Positions 28,914-39,464 of a DNA stretch of 64,000 nt are shown piece by piece. Source of the DNA: Methylibium sp. NZG (GTDB lineage Bacteria > Pseudomonadota > Gammaproteobacteria > Burkholderiales > Burkholderiaceae_C); NCBI GenBank assembly GCA_001263235.1, contig LGRD01000012.1, forward strand, positions 1 through 64,000, read 5' to 3'. Each line of letters opens with the position of its first letter. The first letter of the stretch is position 1. The notes below the pieces were generated by a model. It was given only the letters and a program-made list of their open reading frames with translations. It searched no databases and was not told the origin of the DNA. The translations under genes and the position numbers were made by a program.

Positions 28914-30020
28914 ATGCGCGAAGCCTCCCCCGCCCCTCAACCGGCCCTGCTGGCCCTGCGCACGCAGATCGACCGACTCGATCGTGAGCTGCTCGCGCTG
29001 CTGAACCAGCGTGCATCGCTCGCGCTGGAGGTCGGTGAGTTGAAGAAGAGGGAAGGCTCGGTCGCCTTTCGCCCCGAACGCGAGGCGCAGGTCATCGATG
29101 GCCTGAAGGCCGCCAACCCCGGCCCGCTGGGCACCGACAGCGTGGCGCCGATCTGGCGCGAGATCATGTCGGCCTGCCGCGCACTCGAAACGCCGTCGCG
29201 CGTGGCCTACCTCGGCCCGGCCGGCACGTTCAGCGAAGAAGCGGCACTGAGCTTTTTCGGCTCGTCGATCGTGAAGGTGCCGTGCGCCAACTTCGACGAA
29301 GTGTTCCGCGCCACCAGCGCCGGCGCGGCCGACTTCGGCGTGATCCCGGTCGAGAACTCGACCGAAGGCGTGGTGGCGCGTTCGCTCGACCTGTTCCTGA
29401 CCACGCCGCTGTTCATCATCGGCGAGACCAGTCTGTTCGTGCAGCACAACCTGCTGCGGCGCGACAACGCGCTCGATGGCGTCACCGCCGTGTGCGCCCA
29501 TCCGCAGGCACTGGCCCAGTGCCACGGCTGGCTCAGCAATGCGCTACCGAATGCGGAGCGGCGGCCGGTGTCCAGCAACGCCGAAGGCGCGCGGCTGGCG
29601 AGCCTCGACCCGTCGATTGCCGCAGTGGCCAGCACGCGCGCGGGCAGCGAGTACGGCCTGCATGTGGTCGCCCCGGCCATCCAGGACGACGCGTTGAACC
29701 GCACGCGCTTTGCGATCGTCACGCACCCGCAACGCCACCCGCAGCCGCAGGCCTCGGGGCACGACTGCACGAGCCTGGTGGTGTCGGTCACCAACCGGCC
29801 CGGCGCGGTGCACGACATGCTGGTGCCGCTCAAGCAACACGGCGTGTCGATGACACGCTTCGAGTCGCGCCCGGCGCGCTCGGGCCAGTGGGAGTACTAC
29901 TTCTACATCGACCTGGCCGGTCACCCCGACCAACCCCACGTGGCGCAGGCACTGAAGGAGCTGCGTGACGTGTGCGCTTTTTTCAAGCTGCTGGGCACGT
30001 ACCCGATCGACGTTCACTGA
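28914..30020 (+). CDS. pheA: PheA: chorismate mutase / prephenate dehydratase
   Basis: 368-aa bifunctional P-protein of phenylalanine synthesis. Residues about 10-90 form the AroQ chorismate mutase helix bundle (LRTQIDRLDRELLALLNQRA, RPEREAQVI). The prephenate dehydratase domain starts VAYLGPAGTFSEEAAL and has GVIPVENSTEG and STRAGSEYGLHVVA. The C-terminal ACT domain carries the Phe-binding motifs (NRPGAVHDML, FESRPARSGQWEYYFYID). Feedback inhibition by Phe is expected. tyrA follows after 11 bases. Confidence 0.95.
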   Translation: MREASPAPQPALLALRTQIDRLDRELLALLNQRASLALEVGELKKREGSVAFRPEREAQVIDGLKAANPGPLGTDSVAPIWREIMSACRALETPSRVAYLGPAGTFSEEAALSFFGSSIVKVPCANFDEVFRATSAGAADFGVIPVENSTEGVVARSLDLFLTTPLFIIGETSLFVQHNLLRRDNALDGVTAVCAHPQALAQCHGWLSNALPNAERRPVSSNAEGARLASLDPSIAAVASTRAGSEYGLHVVAPAIQDDALNRTRFAIVTHPQRHPQPQASGHDCTSLVVSVTNRPGAVHDMLVPLKQHGVSMTRFESRPARSGQWEYYFYIDLAGHPDQPHVAQALKELRDVCAFFKLLGTYPIDVH

Positions 30021-30031
30021 CGGCACCCCCC

Positions 30032-30925
30032 ATGGCGCAAATGTTCAAGCAGCTCGGCGTGATCGGTTGTGGCCTTATGGGCGGCTCGTTTGCGCTCGCG
30101 CTCAAGCGTGCGGGGCTGGTCGAACGCGTGGTCGGCTACAGCAAGTCGCCGAGCACGACCGAGAAAGCCAAGAAGCTCGGCGTGATCGACATGGCGGCCG
30201 AGTCGGCGCTGCTCGCGGTGTCGGGTTCGGACGTGGTGCTGATTGCCGTGCCGGTGGCCGCCACCGAGGCAACGTTCAAGGCCGTGCGCCACCTGGTGGA
30301 GCCCGGCGTGCTGTTCATGGACGTCGGCTCGACCAAGCGCGACGTGGTCGATGCGGCGCGCCGCGTGCTGAAGGAACGCGTCGTGTCCTTCGTGCCGGCG
30401 CACCCGATCGCGGGCAAGGAGACCGGCGGCATCGCGCACGCCGACGCGTCGCTCTACAACGGCCGCCAGGTCATCCTCACACCGCTGTCGCAGACGGACC
30501 CGGAGCTGGTGCAAAAAGCCACCGACGTGTGGGCCGCGATCGGCTCGCAGGTGCTGCGCATGACACCCGAGAACCACGACGCCGCGTTTGCCGCCGTGAG
30601 CCACCTGCCGCACATGCTCGCGTTTGCGTACTTCAACTCGGTGGCGCGCCAGCCGGCGGGGCGCGACTTCCTGTCGCTCGCCGGACCGGGTTTTCGCGAT
30701 TTCACGCGCATCGCGGCGAGCGACCCGTCGGTGTGGCGCGACATCCTGATGTCCAACCGCGAAGAAATCCTGAAGCAGTCCGAGCGCTTCCGCCACACGC
30801 TGGATGCGATGGAGCACGTGATGAAAGCAGGCAACCTCGAGGCGCTGGAAGACCTGATCCGCAGCGCGTCCGACTCGCGCGCCAGTTGGCACATGCACAC
30901 GACCAAGTCGGGCAGCGGTCGCTGA
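30032..30925 (+). CDS. tyrA: TyrA: prephenate dehydrogenase
   Basis: 297-aa NAD(P)-dependent enzyme converting prephenate to 4-hydroxyphenylpyruvate for tyrosine. The Rossmann motif is [20 protein letters not shown]. The catalytic region reads [13 protein letters not shown], and [15 protein letters not shown] and [18 protein letters not shown] are family hallmarks. There is no fused mutase. The ATG at 30032 begins [10 protein letters not shown], as in homologues. It sits between pheA and the aroA-cmk fusion, so aromatic amino-acid genes are grouped. Confidence 0.94.
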   Translation: MAQMFKQLGVIGCGLMGGSFALALKRAGLVERVVGYSKSPSTTEKAKKLGVIDMAAESALLAVSGSDVVLIAVPVAATEATFKAVRHLVEPGVLFMDVGSTKRDVVDAARRVLKERVVSFVPAHPIAGKETGGIAHADASLYNGRQVILTPLSQTDPELVQKATDVWAAIGSQVLRMTPENHDAAFAAVSHLPHMLAFAYFNSVARQPAGRDFLSLAGPGFRDFTRIAASDPSVWRDILMSNREEILKQSERFRHTLDAMEHVMKAGNLEALEDLIRSASDSRASWHMHTTKSGSGR

Positions 30926-31025
30926 GTGTGAGTCGCGTCTGCGCTGGTCGCTCGCCGTTGGCGTCGTCCTTGCTGCCCTGGTCATCAGACACTCCCCGCA
31001 CATCCCCCTGACCGAGCCTGGCCGC

Positions 31026-33062
31026 ATGTTCGCCACCCGCTTTCTCGACCTGCCGCCGCTGCTGTCGGCCTCCGGCAGCGTGGCCTTGCCGGGCTCCAAG
31101 AGCATCTCGAACCGCGTGCTGCTGCTGGCCGGGTTGAGCGCGGGCACCACCGCCATCCACGACCTGCTCGACTCCGACGACACGCGCGTGATGCTGACCG
31201 CGCTGCGCACGCTCGGGTGCGTCATTGAAGAGAAGGGCGCGGCGTTGCTCGTCACCGGGCTCGACGGGCGCCTCGACGTGAAGGAGGCGCAGCTCTTCCT
31301 CGGCAACGCCGGCACCGCGATGCGCCCGCTGACGGCCGCGCTGGCAGTGCTCGCCGCCACGCAAGGCGGCCGCTTCGAGTTGAGCGGCGTGCCGCGCATG
31401 CACGAGCGACCGATCGGCGACCTGGTAGATGCGCTGCGCCAACTCGGCTGCGACATCGCCTGCCTGCAGACCGAAGGCTACCCTCCGCTGCGCCTGGGCT
31501 CGGGTGCGGCGCCCACCGGGCATGGCTTGCGAACGCAGGCGCCGATCCGCGTGCGCGGCGACGTGTCGAGCCAGTTCCTGACCGCGTTGCTGCTGGCGCT
31601 GCCGCTGGTGGCCGAGCGGCATGCGGTGACGGTCGAGGTCGAGGGCGAGCTCATCTCCAAGCCGTATGTCGAGATCACGCTGAACCTGCTGGAGCGCTTC
31701 GGCATCGTCGTGCAGCGCGACGGCTGGCGCGCGTTCACGGTGCCGCAAGGCAGCGCGTACCGGTCGCCGGGCAGCATCCACGTCGAGGGCGATGCGTCGT
31801 CGGCGTCGTACTTCATCGCGCTCGGCGCGATTGCCGCGAACGACGCGCCGGTGCGCATCGAGGGCATCGGCACCGACTCGATCCAGGGCGACATCCGCTT
31901 CATCCAGGCCGCGCGCGCGATGGGCGCCGACGTGCTCAGCGGCCCCGGCTGGCTCGAAGTGAAGCGTGGGCGCTGGCCGCTGCAGGCGATCACGCTGGAC
32001 TGCAACCACATCCCTGACGCAGCGATGACGCTGGCCGTGATGGCGCTGTATGCGCAGGGCACAACCCGACTCACCAACATCGCCAGTTGGCGCGTGAAGG
32101 AGACCGATCGCATCGCCGCGATGGCCAACGAGCTGCGCAAGCTCGGCGCTGCGGTGGACGAAGGGCCGGACTGGATCGCCGTGACCGCACCGGTGCGCTG
32201 GACCGCAGCGGCCATCCACACCTACGACGATCACCGCATCGCGATGTGCTTCTCGCTCGCCGCGTTCAACGCGCTGGCGGGTGCGGCGCCGCCTGCGCCG
32301 GTGCGCATCCTCGACCCGCAGTGCGTCGGCAAAACCTTTCCCGACTACTTCGAGAGGCTTTTCAGCGTCGTACGAACCGACACCGCGCACGTCCCCGTCA
32401 TCACCGTCGACGGGCCGACCGCGTCCGGCAAAGGCACGTTGGCCAGCGCGCTGGCCAAGGCATTGGGCTACCACTTCCTCGACTCCGGCGCGGTCTACCG
32501 CGCCACCGCGCTGACGGCGCTGCGCCTGGGCGTGGGCACCGACGACGAGCCCCGCCTGGCCGAACTCGCCGCCGGGCTCGACCTGCACTTCTCGGCCGAC
32601 CAGATCACGCTGCGCGGGCTCGACGTGACCGAGGCGCTACGGCTCGAAGAAGTCGGCGCGATGGCCTCGAAGATCTCGGCGTGGCCCGCCGTGCGTGCCG
32701 CGCTGCGCGAGTTGCAACTGTCGTTCCGCCAAGTACCCGGCCTGGTGGCCGACGGGCGCGACATGGGCACCGTCATCTTCCCCGGCGCCGACCTCAAGGT
32801 GTTTCTCACCGCCAGCGCCGCCACGCGCGCCGAGCGGCGTCACAAGCAATTGATTTCAAAGGGAATTTCCGCTAATATCGACAGTCTTCGCGCTGATCTG
32901 GAAGCGCGCGACGCCCGGGATCAAAACCGCAGCATTGCGCCCTTGAAGCCGGCCGAAGATGCGACGCTGCTGGACAACTCGGCGCTCACCGTGCAAGCCT
33001 CGGTCGATGCGGTGCTTGAAGTCTGGCAACGGCGCAGACCTTTCGCTTCACCCTCGGCCTGA
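31026..33062 (+). CDS. aroA-cmk: Fused AroA-Cmk: EPSP synthase / cytidylate kinase
   Basis: 678 aa. Residues 1 to about 450 are 3-phosphoshikimate 1-carboxyvinyltransferase, making EPSP on the way to chorismate: [53 protein letters not shown] and [13 protein letters not shown] are seen. Residues from about 455 are cytidylate kinase: P-loop [20 protein letters not shown], then [12 protein letters not shown] and [15 protein letters not shown]. There is no stop or start between the halves; the linker is short (about [12 protein letters not shown]). In most bacteria aroA and cmk are separate neighbours; a fused form is known in some betaproteobacteria. rpsA follows, the usual neighbour of cmk. 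Confidence 0.94.
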   Translation: MFATRFLDLPPLLSASGSVALPGSKSISNRVLLLAGLSAGTTAIHDLLDSDDTRVMLTALRTLGCVIEEKGAALLVTGLDGRLDVKEAQLFLGNAGTAMRPLTAALAVLAATQGGRFELSGVPRMHERPIGDLVDALRQLGCDIACLQTEGYPPLRLGSGAAPTGHGLRTQAPIRVRGDVSSQFLTALLLALPLVAERHAVTVEVEGELISKPYVEITLNLLERFGIVVQRDGWRAFTVPQGSAYRSPGSIHVEGDASSASYFIALGAIAANDAPVRIEGIGTDSIQGDIRFIQAARAMGADVLSGPGWLEVKRGRWPLQAITLDCNHIPDAAMTLAVMALYAQGTTRLTNIASWRVKETDRIAAMANELRKLGAAVDEGPDWIAVTAPVRWTAAAIHTYDDHRIAMCFSLAAFNALAGAAPPAPVRILDPQCVGKTFPDYFERLFSVVRTDTAHVPVITVDGPTASGKGTLASALAKALGYHFLDSGAVYRATALTALRLGVGTDDEPRLAELAAGLDLHFSADQITLRGLDVTEALRLEEVGAMASKISAWPAVRAALRELQLSFRQVPGLVADGRDMGTVIFPGADLKVFLTASAATRAERRHKQLISKGISANIDSLRADLEARDARDQNRSIAPLKPAEDATLLDNSALTVQASVDAVLEVWQRRRPFASPSA

Positions 33063-33202
33063 GCCTCGGCCCGACCGAGGTCGCGTCGAAGGGGAACGAA
33101 GAAGCCCGCCGCCCTCCCTCCCGTGCCAATTCATCCGAGGCACATCGGGGCGTCGGTTTTGCAACCCAACCCGCAGCGGCGACGCTGTATCGGAACTCAC
33201 CA

Positions 33203-34924
33203 ATGTCTCAAACTCAAGTGGCCACACCCGCCGGCGTCGATTCGTTCGCCGCCATGTTCGAAGAATCGCTGCAGCGCTCTGAAATGCGCACCGGCGAAGT
33301 CATCACCGCCGAGGTGGTGCGCGTCGAACACAGCTTCGTGGTGGTCAATGCCGGGCTCAAGAGCGAAGCCTACGTGCCGATCGAAGAATTCAAGAACGAC
33401 CACGGCGAGCTCGAAGTGCAGGTCGGCGACTTCGTCTCGGTCGCGATCGACGCGGTCGAAAACGGCTACGGCGACACCATCCTGTCGCGCGACAAGGCCA
33501 AGCGCCTGGCCTCGTGGCTTTCGCTTGAAACGTCGTTGGAGTCCGGCGAGTTCGTCACCGGCACCGTCAACGGCAAGGTCAAGGGCGGCCTGACGGTGCT
33601 GGTCAACGGCATCCGCGCCTTCCTGCCCGGCTCGCTGCTCGACACGCGCCCGGTCAAGGACATGAGCCCGTTCGAGGGCAAGACGATGGAGTTCAAGGTC
33701 ATCAAGCTCGACCGCAAGCGCAACAACGTCGTGTTGTCGCGCCGCGCCGTCGTCGAGGCTTCGATGGGCGAAGAGCGCTCCAAGTTGCTCAGCACGCTGA
33801 GCGAAGGCGCGATCGTCAACGGCGTCGTCAAGAACATCACCGAGTACGGTGCGTTCGTCGACCTCGGCGGCATCGACGGCCTGCTGCACATCACCGACAT
33901 GGCCTGGCGCCGCGTGCGCCACCCGAGCGAGGTGGTGCAGGTCGGCCAGGAACTGCAGGCCAAGGTGCTGAAGTTCGACGCCGAGAAGAACCGCGTTTCG
34001 CTGGGCATCAAGCAGTTGGGCGACGACCCGTGGCATGGTGTTTCCCGCCGCTACCCGAACGGCACACGCCTGTTCGGCAAGATCACCAACATCGCCGACT
34101 ACGGCGCGTTCGTCGAGATCGAGCCGGGCATCGAAGGCCTGGTGCACGTCTCCGAGATGGACTGGACCAACAAGAACGTCGCGCCGAACAAGATCGTCTC
34201 GCTCGGTGACGAAGTCGAGGTCATGGTGCTCGAGATCGACGAAGACAAGCGCCGCATCAGCCTGGGCATGAAGCAGTGCAAGGCCAACCCGTGGGAAGAG
34301 TTTTCCACCACGGTGCAGCGCGGCGACCGCGTCAAGGGCCCCGTCAAGTCGATCACCGACTTCGGCGTGTTCGTGGGTCTGGCCGCCGGCATCGACGGCC
34401 TGGTGCACCTGTCGGACCTGTCGTGGAACGAACCCGGCGAAGCCGCGGTGCGCAACTACAAGAAGGGCCAGGAGGTCGAGGCCATCGTGCTGGCGGTCGA
34501 CGTGGAACGCGAGCGCATCTCGCTCGGCATCAAGCAGCTCGACTCCGACCCGTTCACCAGCTACACCTCGGTCAACGACCGCGGCATGTCGGTGACGGGC
34601 AAGGTCAAGACGGTTGACGCGCGTGGCGCCGAGATCCAGCTCAACGACGACGTGACGGGCTACCTGCGCGCCTCCGAGATCAGCCGCGACCGTGTGGAAG
34701 ACGCCCGCAACATGCTGAAGGAAGGCGACGAAGTCAACGCCGTGATCATCAACGTCGACCGCAAGACGCGTTCGATCCAGTTGTCGATCAAGGCCAAGGA
34801 CAACGCCGACAACCAAGAAGCCATGCAGCGCCTGTCGCAAACCAGCGAACGCGAGAACGCCGGCACGACCAGCCTGGGCGCACTGCTGCGCGCCAAGCTG
34901 GACAACCAGAACAACAATTCCTGA
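33203..34924 (+). CDS. rpsA: RpsA: 30S ribosomal protein S1
   Basis: 573 aa with six S1 (OB-fold) repeats. The first two bind the ribosome and the others mRNA. Repeats 3-6 are easily seen by the recurring pattern DYGAFVE/DFGVFVG[13 protein letters not shown] and I-LGMKQ. It helps load mRNAs with weak Shine-Dalgarno sequences. A leader of 140 bp separates it from aroA-cmk and may hold a promoter and autoregulatory site, as in E. coli, though none was located. ihfB follows after 40 bases, as usual. Confidence 0.96.
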   Translation: MSQTQVATPAGVDSFAAMFEESLQRSEMRTGEVITAEVVRVEHSFVVVNAGLKSEAYVPIEEFKNDHGELEVQVGDFVSVAIDAVENGYGDTILSRDKAKRLASWLSLETSLESGEFVTGTVNGKVKGGLTVLVNGIRAFLPGSLLDTRPVKDMSPFEGKTMEFKVIKLDRKRNNVVLSRRAVVEASMGEERSKLLSTLSEGAIVNGVVKNITEYGAFVDLGGIDGLLHITDMAWRRVRHPSEVVQVGQELQAKVLKFDAEKNRVSLGIKQLGDDPWHGVSRRYPNGTRLFGKITNIADYGAFVEIEPGIEGLVHVSEMDWTNKNVAPNKIVSLGDEVEVMVLEIDEDKRRISLGMKQCKANPWEEFSTTVQRGDRVKGPVKSITDFGVFVGLAAGIDGLVHLSDLSWNEPGEAAVRNYKKGQEVEAIVLAVDVERERISLGIKQLDSDPFTSYTSVNDRGMSVTGKVKTVDARGAEIQLNDDVTGYLRASEISRDRVEDARNMLKEGDEVNAVIINVDRKTRSIQLSIKAKDNADNQEAMQRLSQTSERENAGTTSLGALLRAKLDNQNNNS

Positions 34925-34964
34925 TTGTTGGTCTGCGGCGCGCTTCGGCCGGGCTCTTGCTGAG

Positions 34965-35279
34965 ATGACCCGATCCGACCTGGTGGTGCAGCTGGCCGAG
35001 CGATTCGGCCAGCTCACCCACCGCGACACCGAGTTCGCGGTGAAGACGATCCTGGACGCGATGTCCGACGCGCTCGCGCGCGGACACCGCATCGAAATTC
35101 GCGGCTTCGGCAGCTTCTCGATCAACCGCCGGCACCCGCGCGTTGGGCGCAACCCGCGTTCCGGCGAACAGGTGGTGATCCCCGAAAAGCTCGTGCCGCA
35201 CTTCAAGCCCGGCAAGGCCCTGCGCGAAGCAGTCGACGAGAAGATGCCGGCCACCGACAACGCCGCCTCGGGCGTTTGA
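34965..35279 (+). CDS. ihfB: IhfB: integration host factor subunit beta
   Basis: 104-aa HU/IHF-family DNA-bending protein. [17 protein letters not shown], the beta-arm segment [20 protein letters not shown] and the Pro-tipped arm [20 protein letters not shown] are diagnostic. It forms a heterodimer with IhfA and bends DNA sharply at specific sites. The position after rpsA is conserved in beta- and gammaproteobacteria. The C-terminus has about ten extra residues (ATDNAASGV) compared with E. coli. Confidence 0.95.
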   Translation: MTRSDLVVQLAERFGQLTHRDTEFAVKTILDAMSDALARGHRIEIRGFGSFSINRRHPRVGRNPRSGEQVVIPEKLVPHFKPGKALREAVDEKMPATDNAASGV

Positions 35280-35297
35280 GCCGGGCACCGGGCACCG

Positions 35298-35609
35298 ATG
35301 CGAATCCTCGTCTGGCTGTTCCGGGCGGCCATCTTCTTCACGCTGTTCGCGTTTGCGCTGAACAACCAGCACGACGCCGGCGTGAGCTGGTTCTTCGGCC
35401 AGGAGTGGCGCGCGCCGATGGTGTTCATCGTGCTGGCCGCGTTCGCGCTCGGCTGTGCTTTCGGCGTGCTGGCGATGGTGCCGAGTTGGTGGCGGCACCG
35501 ACGAGTCGCCAAGCGGCACACCGACGATGTGGCGCTGCCGGCCGAAGCCAAGCCCGCAGAGCCGCCCCCCGACTCCACGCTGCAGGCGCCGCCGCGCGAT
35601 GGACTTTGA
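35298..35609 (+). CDS. lapA: LapA family protein (DUF1049), LPS assembly protein A
   Basis: 103 aa, inner-membrane. Two transmembrane segments are visible at about residues 5-22 and 40-62 (VFIVLAAFALGCAFGVLAM), followed by a basic stretch and a Pro-rich cytoplasmic tail. The NNQHDAGVSWFFGQEW segment between the helices is family-typical. In E. coli LapA cooperates with LapB in control of LPS synthesis. Its last 11 bases overlap the lapB start, so the two are coupled. Confidence 0.87.
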   Translation: MRILVWLFRAAIFFTLFAFALNNQHDAGVSWFFGQEWRAPMVFIVLAAFALGCAFGVLAMVPSWWRHRRVAKRHTDDVALPAEAKPAEPPPDSTLQAPPRDGL

Positions 35610-36753
35610 CCTGCAGTGGTTGCTGCTCGGACTGCCGGTGGCGTTTGCCGTCGGCTGGCTGGCGTCGCGCTTCGACATGCGCCAATGGAGGCGCGAACAG
35701 AAGGACTCGCCGAAGGCCTATTACAAGGGCCTGAACCTGCTGCTCAACGAACAGCACGACAAGGCGATCGACGCCTTCATCGAAGCCGTCCAGCAAGACC
35801 CTGACACCTCCGACCTGCACTTCGCGCTGGGCAACCTCTTCCGCCGCCGCGGCGAGTACGAGCGGGCGGTGCGCGTTCACGAACACCTGCTGAACCGCGC
35901 CGACCTGCCCAAGGCCGAGCGCACGCGCGCCCAACATGCGCTGGCGCAAGACTTCATGAAGGCCGGCTTGTTCGACCGCGCCGAGCAGGCCTACCGAGCC
36001 CTGCACGGCACCTCGTTCGACACCGAAGCGCGACTGGCGCTGCTCAACCTGCATGAGCGCTCACGCGACTGGCGCGCCGCGGTCGACGAAGCGCGTGAGC
36101 TCGAGCGCACCGGCACCGCATCGTTCGCAGCGCGCACCTCGCACTACTGGTGCGAACTGGCGCTGGAGGCGGACGCCAAGCAGCAGTCGGTCGTGGCCGA
36201 CGAAGCCTTGCGCCATGCCCGCGAGGCCGCCCCGCGCGCCGCGCGGCCGCTGGTGCTGGCAGGCCAGCGTGCCGCGGCGCGGGGCGAGCACGCCGCGGCC
36301 TTGTCGGCATGGAACGACTTGTCAGCAGTGCAACCCGATGCGTTCAGCCTGGTCGCGCGCGACTACGCTGCCAGCGCCATCGCATCGGGCGAAGCCGCTG
36401 CAGCGTTGGGCAAACTGCGCGCGCAGCACCTGCGCACGCCGACGATGGACCTGCTGCAGGCCATCGCCACGCTCGAGCCGCAACCCGAGCGCCAACGCGA
36501 ACGGCTGCTCAAGCACCTGCGCGACCAGCCCACGCTGTCGGCCGCGCAGGCGCTGCTCGCCCAGAGCCAGGGCCGCACCTTGACCGAACCCGAGGCCGAC
36601 AGCCTGCGCGACGCGCTCGGCCGCGCCGCGCGGCCGCTGCAGCGCTACCGCTGCGCCGCTTGCGGCTTCGAGGCGCAACACTATTTCTGGCAATGCCCGG
36701 GCTGTCTCAACTGGGACAGCTACCCGCCCCAGCGGCTGGAGGACATGGGATGA
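35599..36753 (+). CDS. lapB: LapB: LPS assembly protein B, TPR protein with rubredoxin-like zinc site
   Basis: 384 aa. One N-terminal transmembrane helix (LLLGLPVAFAVGWLASRF) is followed by tandem TPR repeats (from KAYYKGLNLLLNEQHDKAID) and a C-terminal metal knuckle YRCAACGF-x7-FWQCPGCLNW with four Cys. In E. coli LapB (YciM) brings LpxC to FtsH for degradation and so sets LPS output. It overlaps lapA upstream and the heptose kinase gene downstream (4 bases), which fits a role in LPS supply. Confidence 0.93.
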   Translation: MDFDLQWLLLGLPVAFAVGWLASRFDMRQWRREQKDSPKAYYKGLNLLLNEQHDKAIDAFIEAVQQDPDTSDLHFALGNLFRRRGEYERAVRVHEHLLNRADLPKAERTRAQHALAQDFMKAGLFDRAEQAYRALHGTSFDTEARLALLNLHERSRDWRAAVDEARELERTGTASFAARTSHYWCELALEADAKQQSVVADEALRHAREAAPRAARPLVLAGQRAAARGEHAAALSAWNDLSAVQPDAFSLVARDYAASAIASGEAAAALGKLRAQHLRTPTMDLLQAIATLEPQPERQRERLLKHLRDQPTLSAAQALLAQSQGRTLTEPEADSLRDALGRAARPLQRYRCAACGFEAQHYFWQCPGCLNWDSYPPQRLEDMG

Positions 36754-37721
36754 ACAAGCCGAGATCGAAAACGATCACGCGCGAGCGGCTCGCGCAAGCC
36801 CGTGTGCTGGTGGTCGGCGACGCGATGCTGGACCGCTACTGGTTCGGCGCGGTCGACCGCATCTCGCCGGAAGCGCCGGTGCCGGTCGTGCGCGTGAACC
36901 GCGAGGAGGAGCGCCTGGGCGGCGCCGCCAACGTGGCGCTGAACGTCAAGACGCTCGGCGCGCAGGCCACGCTGCTGACCGTCGTCGGCGACGACGAGCC
37001 CGCAGCCAAGCTGCGCAAGCTGCTCGCGCAGCACGGCGTAGCAGCGCTGCTGGGCAGCGACCCTCAGCTCTACACGATCGTCAAGCTGCGCGTGATCGGC
37101 CGCTCGCAACAGTTGATTCGCGTGGACTTCGAGAGCCAGCCCGACCACGAGGTGCTGGCAGCCATGCTCGGCGACTATGAAGCGGCGCTGCCGAGTCACG
37201 ACGCGGTGCTGTTCTCCGACTACGGAAAGGGCGGCCTGGAGCACATCCCGCGCATGATCGAGTTGGCGCGGCGCGCGGGCAAGCCGGTGCTCGTGGACCC
37301 CAAAGGCAGCGACTACAGCCGCTATGCCGGGGCCACCGTGATCACGCCCAACCGGGCCGAACTTGCGCAGGTGATCGGCGCCTGGGGCAGCGAGCGTCAA
37401 TTGCACGAACGCGCGCACGTCTTGCGCAAACAGCATAGCCTGGCCGCGTTGCTGCTCACGCGATCTGAAGAAGGCATGTCGCTGTTTGACGATGGCGATG
37501 GCGATGGCAATGACAGCGGCGGCCATGTCCAGGTGCCCGCCCAAGCCCGTGAAGTGTTCGACGTGACAGGCGCCGGCGACACCGTGATCGCCACGCTCGC
37601 CACGCTGCTGGCCGCGGGCCTGAGCCTGCGCGACGCGATGCCGCTGGCCAACCGCGCGGGCGGCATCGTGGTGGGCAAGTTCGGCACCGCCAGCGTCAGC
37701 TACGACGAACTTTTCGCGTGA
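36750..37721 (+). CDS. rfaE1: HldE N-domain: D-glycero-beta-D-manno-heptose-7-phosphate kinase
   Basis: 323-aa PfkB/ribokinase-family kinase that phosphorylates heptose 7-phosphate at C1 for LPS core synthesis. [15 protein letters not shown], the sugar-site [17 protein letters not shown] and the catalytic [15 protein letters not shown] are visible. In E. coli HldE this domain is fused to a cytidylyltransferase; here the gene ends after the kinase domain, so the nucleotidyltransferase must be elsewhere. A small acidic insert ([12 protein letters not shown]) near residue 245 is unusual. It overlaps lapB by 4 bp and is followed by hldD. Confidence 0.92.
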   Translation: MNKPRSKTITRERLAQARVLVVGDAMLDRYWFGAVDRISPEAPVPVVRVNREEERLGGAANVALNVKTLGAQATLLTVVGDDEPAAKLRKLLAQHGVAALLGSDPQLYTIVKLRVIGRSQQLIRVDFESQPDHEVLAAMLGDYEAALPSHDAVLFSDYGKGGLEHIPRMIELARRAGKPVLVDPKGSDYSRYAGATVITPNRAELAQVIGAWGSERQLHERAHVLRKQHSLAALLLTRSEEGMSLFDDGDGDGNDSGGHVQVPAQAREVFDVTGAGDTVIATLATLLAAGLSLRDAMPLANRAGGIVVGKFGTASVSYDELFA

Positions 37722-37749
37722 ACGTGAACATGAACGTGAGGAGCCACCC

Positions 37750-38742
37750 ATGAAGACAGTCGTCACCGGCGCCGCCGGCATGATCGGAGCGAACCTGGTG
37801 CACGGGCTCAACGCGATCGGCATCGACGACGTGATCGCCGTCGACGACCTGACCGACGGCCCGAAGTACCGCAATCTGCTCGGTGCCCAGATCAGCGACT
37901 ACTTCGACCGGCGCGAGTTCTACGCGCGCTTCACGCGCGGCGAGTTCGGCCACGTCGATGCCGTGCTGCACCAGGGCGCCTGCTCCGACACGATGGAGCA
38001 CGACGGCCGCTTCATGCTCGACACCAACTACCGCTGCTCCAAAGACCTGCTCGACGCCTGCCAGGCGCAGGGCACGCGCCTGTTGTACGCATCGTCGGCC
38101 GCCACCTACGGCGGCAGCGCCTCGTTCCGCGAGGAGCCGGCCTTCGAGCAGCCGCTCACCGTCTACGGCTACTCCAAACTGCTGTTCGACAACGTGGTGC
38201 GCCGCATGCTGCCGCGCGCCACCGTGCAGGTGGCGGGCTTTCGCTACTTCAACGTCTACGGCCCGCGCGAGCAGCACAAGGGCCGCATGGCCTCGGTCGC
38301 GTTCCATCACTTCAACCAGTACCGCGAAACGGGCAAGGTCAAGCTGTTCGGCGAGTACGGCGGCTACGCACCGGGCCAGCAGTCGCGCGACTTCGTGTTC
38401 GTGGGCGACGTGGTGGCCGTCAACCTGTGGTTCCTGCAGCACCCCGAGAGCAGCGGCATCTTCAACCTGGGCACCGGCCGCGCGCAACCGTTCAACGACA
38501 TGGCGGTGGCGGTGGTCAACTCCGCGCGCGCGCTCGCCGGCCAGGGCGCGTTGTCGCTGGCCGAGCTGGTTGCGCAGGCCTCCATCGAGTACATCGACTT
38601 CCCCGCCGCGCTGGTCGGCAAGTACCAGTGCATGACGCAGGCCGACCTGACGCGCCTGCGCGCCAGCGGCTGCGACGTGCCGTTTGCCGACGTGGCCACC
38701 GGCGTGCGCCGGTACGTCGACTGGCTGGCGAAGACCGGCTGA
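37750..38742 (+). CDS. hldD: HldD: ADP-L-glycero-D-manno-heptose 6-epimerase
   Basis: 330-aa short-chain dehydrogenase-type epimerase making the L-glycero heptose donor for the LPS inner core. The NADP loop is [19 protein letters not shown], the catalytic Tyr-x3-Lys is [11 protein letters not shown], and the family block [20 protein letters not shown] is present. GAGGAGCC lies just upstream of the ATG. It closes the lapA-lapB-hldE-hldD LPS group. No clear terminator follows, only a C5/G5 hairpin near 38805 without a T-run. Confidence 0.95.
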   Translation: MKTVVTGAAGMIGANLVHGLNAIGIDDVIAVDDLTDGPKYRNLLGAQISDYFDRREFYARFTRGEFGHVDAVLHQGACSDTMEHDGRFMLDTNYRCSKDLLDACQAQGTRLLYASSAATYGGSASFREEPAFEQPLTVYGYSKLLFDNVVRRMLPRATVQVAGFRYFNVYGPREQHKGRMASVAFHHFNQYRETGKVKLFGEYGGYAPGQQSRDFVFVGDVVAVNLWFLQHPESSGIFNLGTGRAQPFNDMAVAVVNSARALAGQGALSLAELVAQASIEYIDFPAALVGKYQCMTQADLTRLRASGCDVPFADVATGVRRYVDWLAKTG

Positions 38743-38926
38743 GCAAAGCGGCGCCTCGCCGAGACCGCCTGAGAAGGACCGAGGCCCGAGGCACAAGGGC
38801 CGCACCCCCGTTCGGGGGACGCCTTTGGGAGTGGCCCGCCGTGGTGATTTTCAGCAACGCGATGCATCGGAACAATCCGCTTCGAGCCCTGCAATCACGC
38901 TGCTCGCAACCACACGGAGAAACCGC

Positions 38927-39286
38927 ATGATCCACTTCAACACGCTCGCCAAGGCCGTTGTGGCCACCGTGTTCGCGCTGCTCGCCGGCGCGTCGTTCGC
39001 CGCCGTCGACGTCAACAAGGCCAGCCAGGCCGAACTCGAATCGGTCAAGAGCATCGGCCCGGCCATCGCCGAGCGCATCGTCGATGAACGCCAGAAGGCC
39101 ACGTTCAAGGACTGGGGCGACATGATCGACCGCGTCAAGGGCGTCGGCCCGGGCAACGCATCGAAGTTCTCGTCGCAAGGGCTGACGGTGAATGGCAGCG
39201 CATTCAGCGGCGCTCCTGCCGCTGCAGTGACAACGCCGAAGAAGAAGGCCGTTGAGGACACGGCGGCCCAGGCAAAGAAGGTCTGA
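38927..39286 (+). CDS. ComEA-like helix-hairpin-helix secreted protein, copy 1
   Basis: 119 aa. Signal peptide MIHFNTLAKAVVATVFALLA with cleavage near SFAAVDVNKA. A helix-hairpin-helix pair covers about residues 28-90: VNKASQAELESVKSIGPAIA and MIDRVKGVGPGNASKFSSQG. Such proteins bind DNA in the periplasm and belong to the ComEA family used in transformation, although this short form alone does not prove competence. GGAGA precedes the ATG. A close paralogue follows 178 bases downstream. Confidence 0.85.
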   Translation: MIHFNTLAKAVVATVFALLAGASFAAVDVNKASQAELESVKSIGPAIAERIVDERQKATFKDWGDMIDRVKGVGPGNASKFSSQGLTVNGSAFSGAPAAAVTTPKKKAVEDTAAQAKKV

Positions 39287-39464
39287 GCACCGGCGCCGGC
39301 CGCACCGCTGCCAACCGGCAGACGGAAGGCACCTGTCCGGTCAACGCGCCGCGCGCACAGTCCGTTGTAGACCGCGTGGCGGCGCCCTCGGGGCGGCCTC
39401 ACCCTGCGGCCCGATCGGCTTGTTGCGATCGGCCAGGCTCTTCAAACACTCACAGAGGACAACC

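Noticed and set aside
38801-38820. CCCCCG-TT-CGGGGG hairpin after hldD as a terminator
   Set aside because: No T-run follows on either strand; it may be a chance or regulatory hairpin only.
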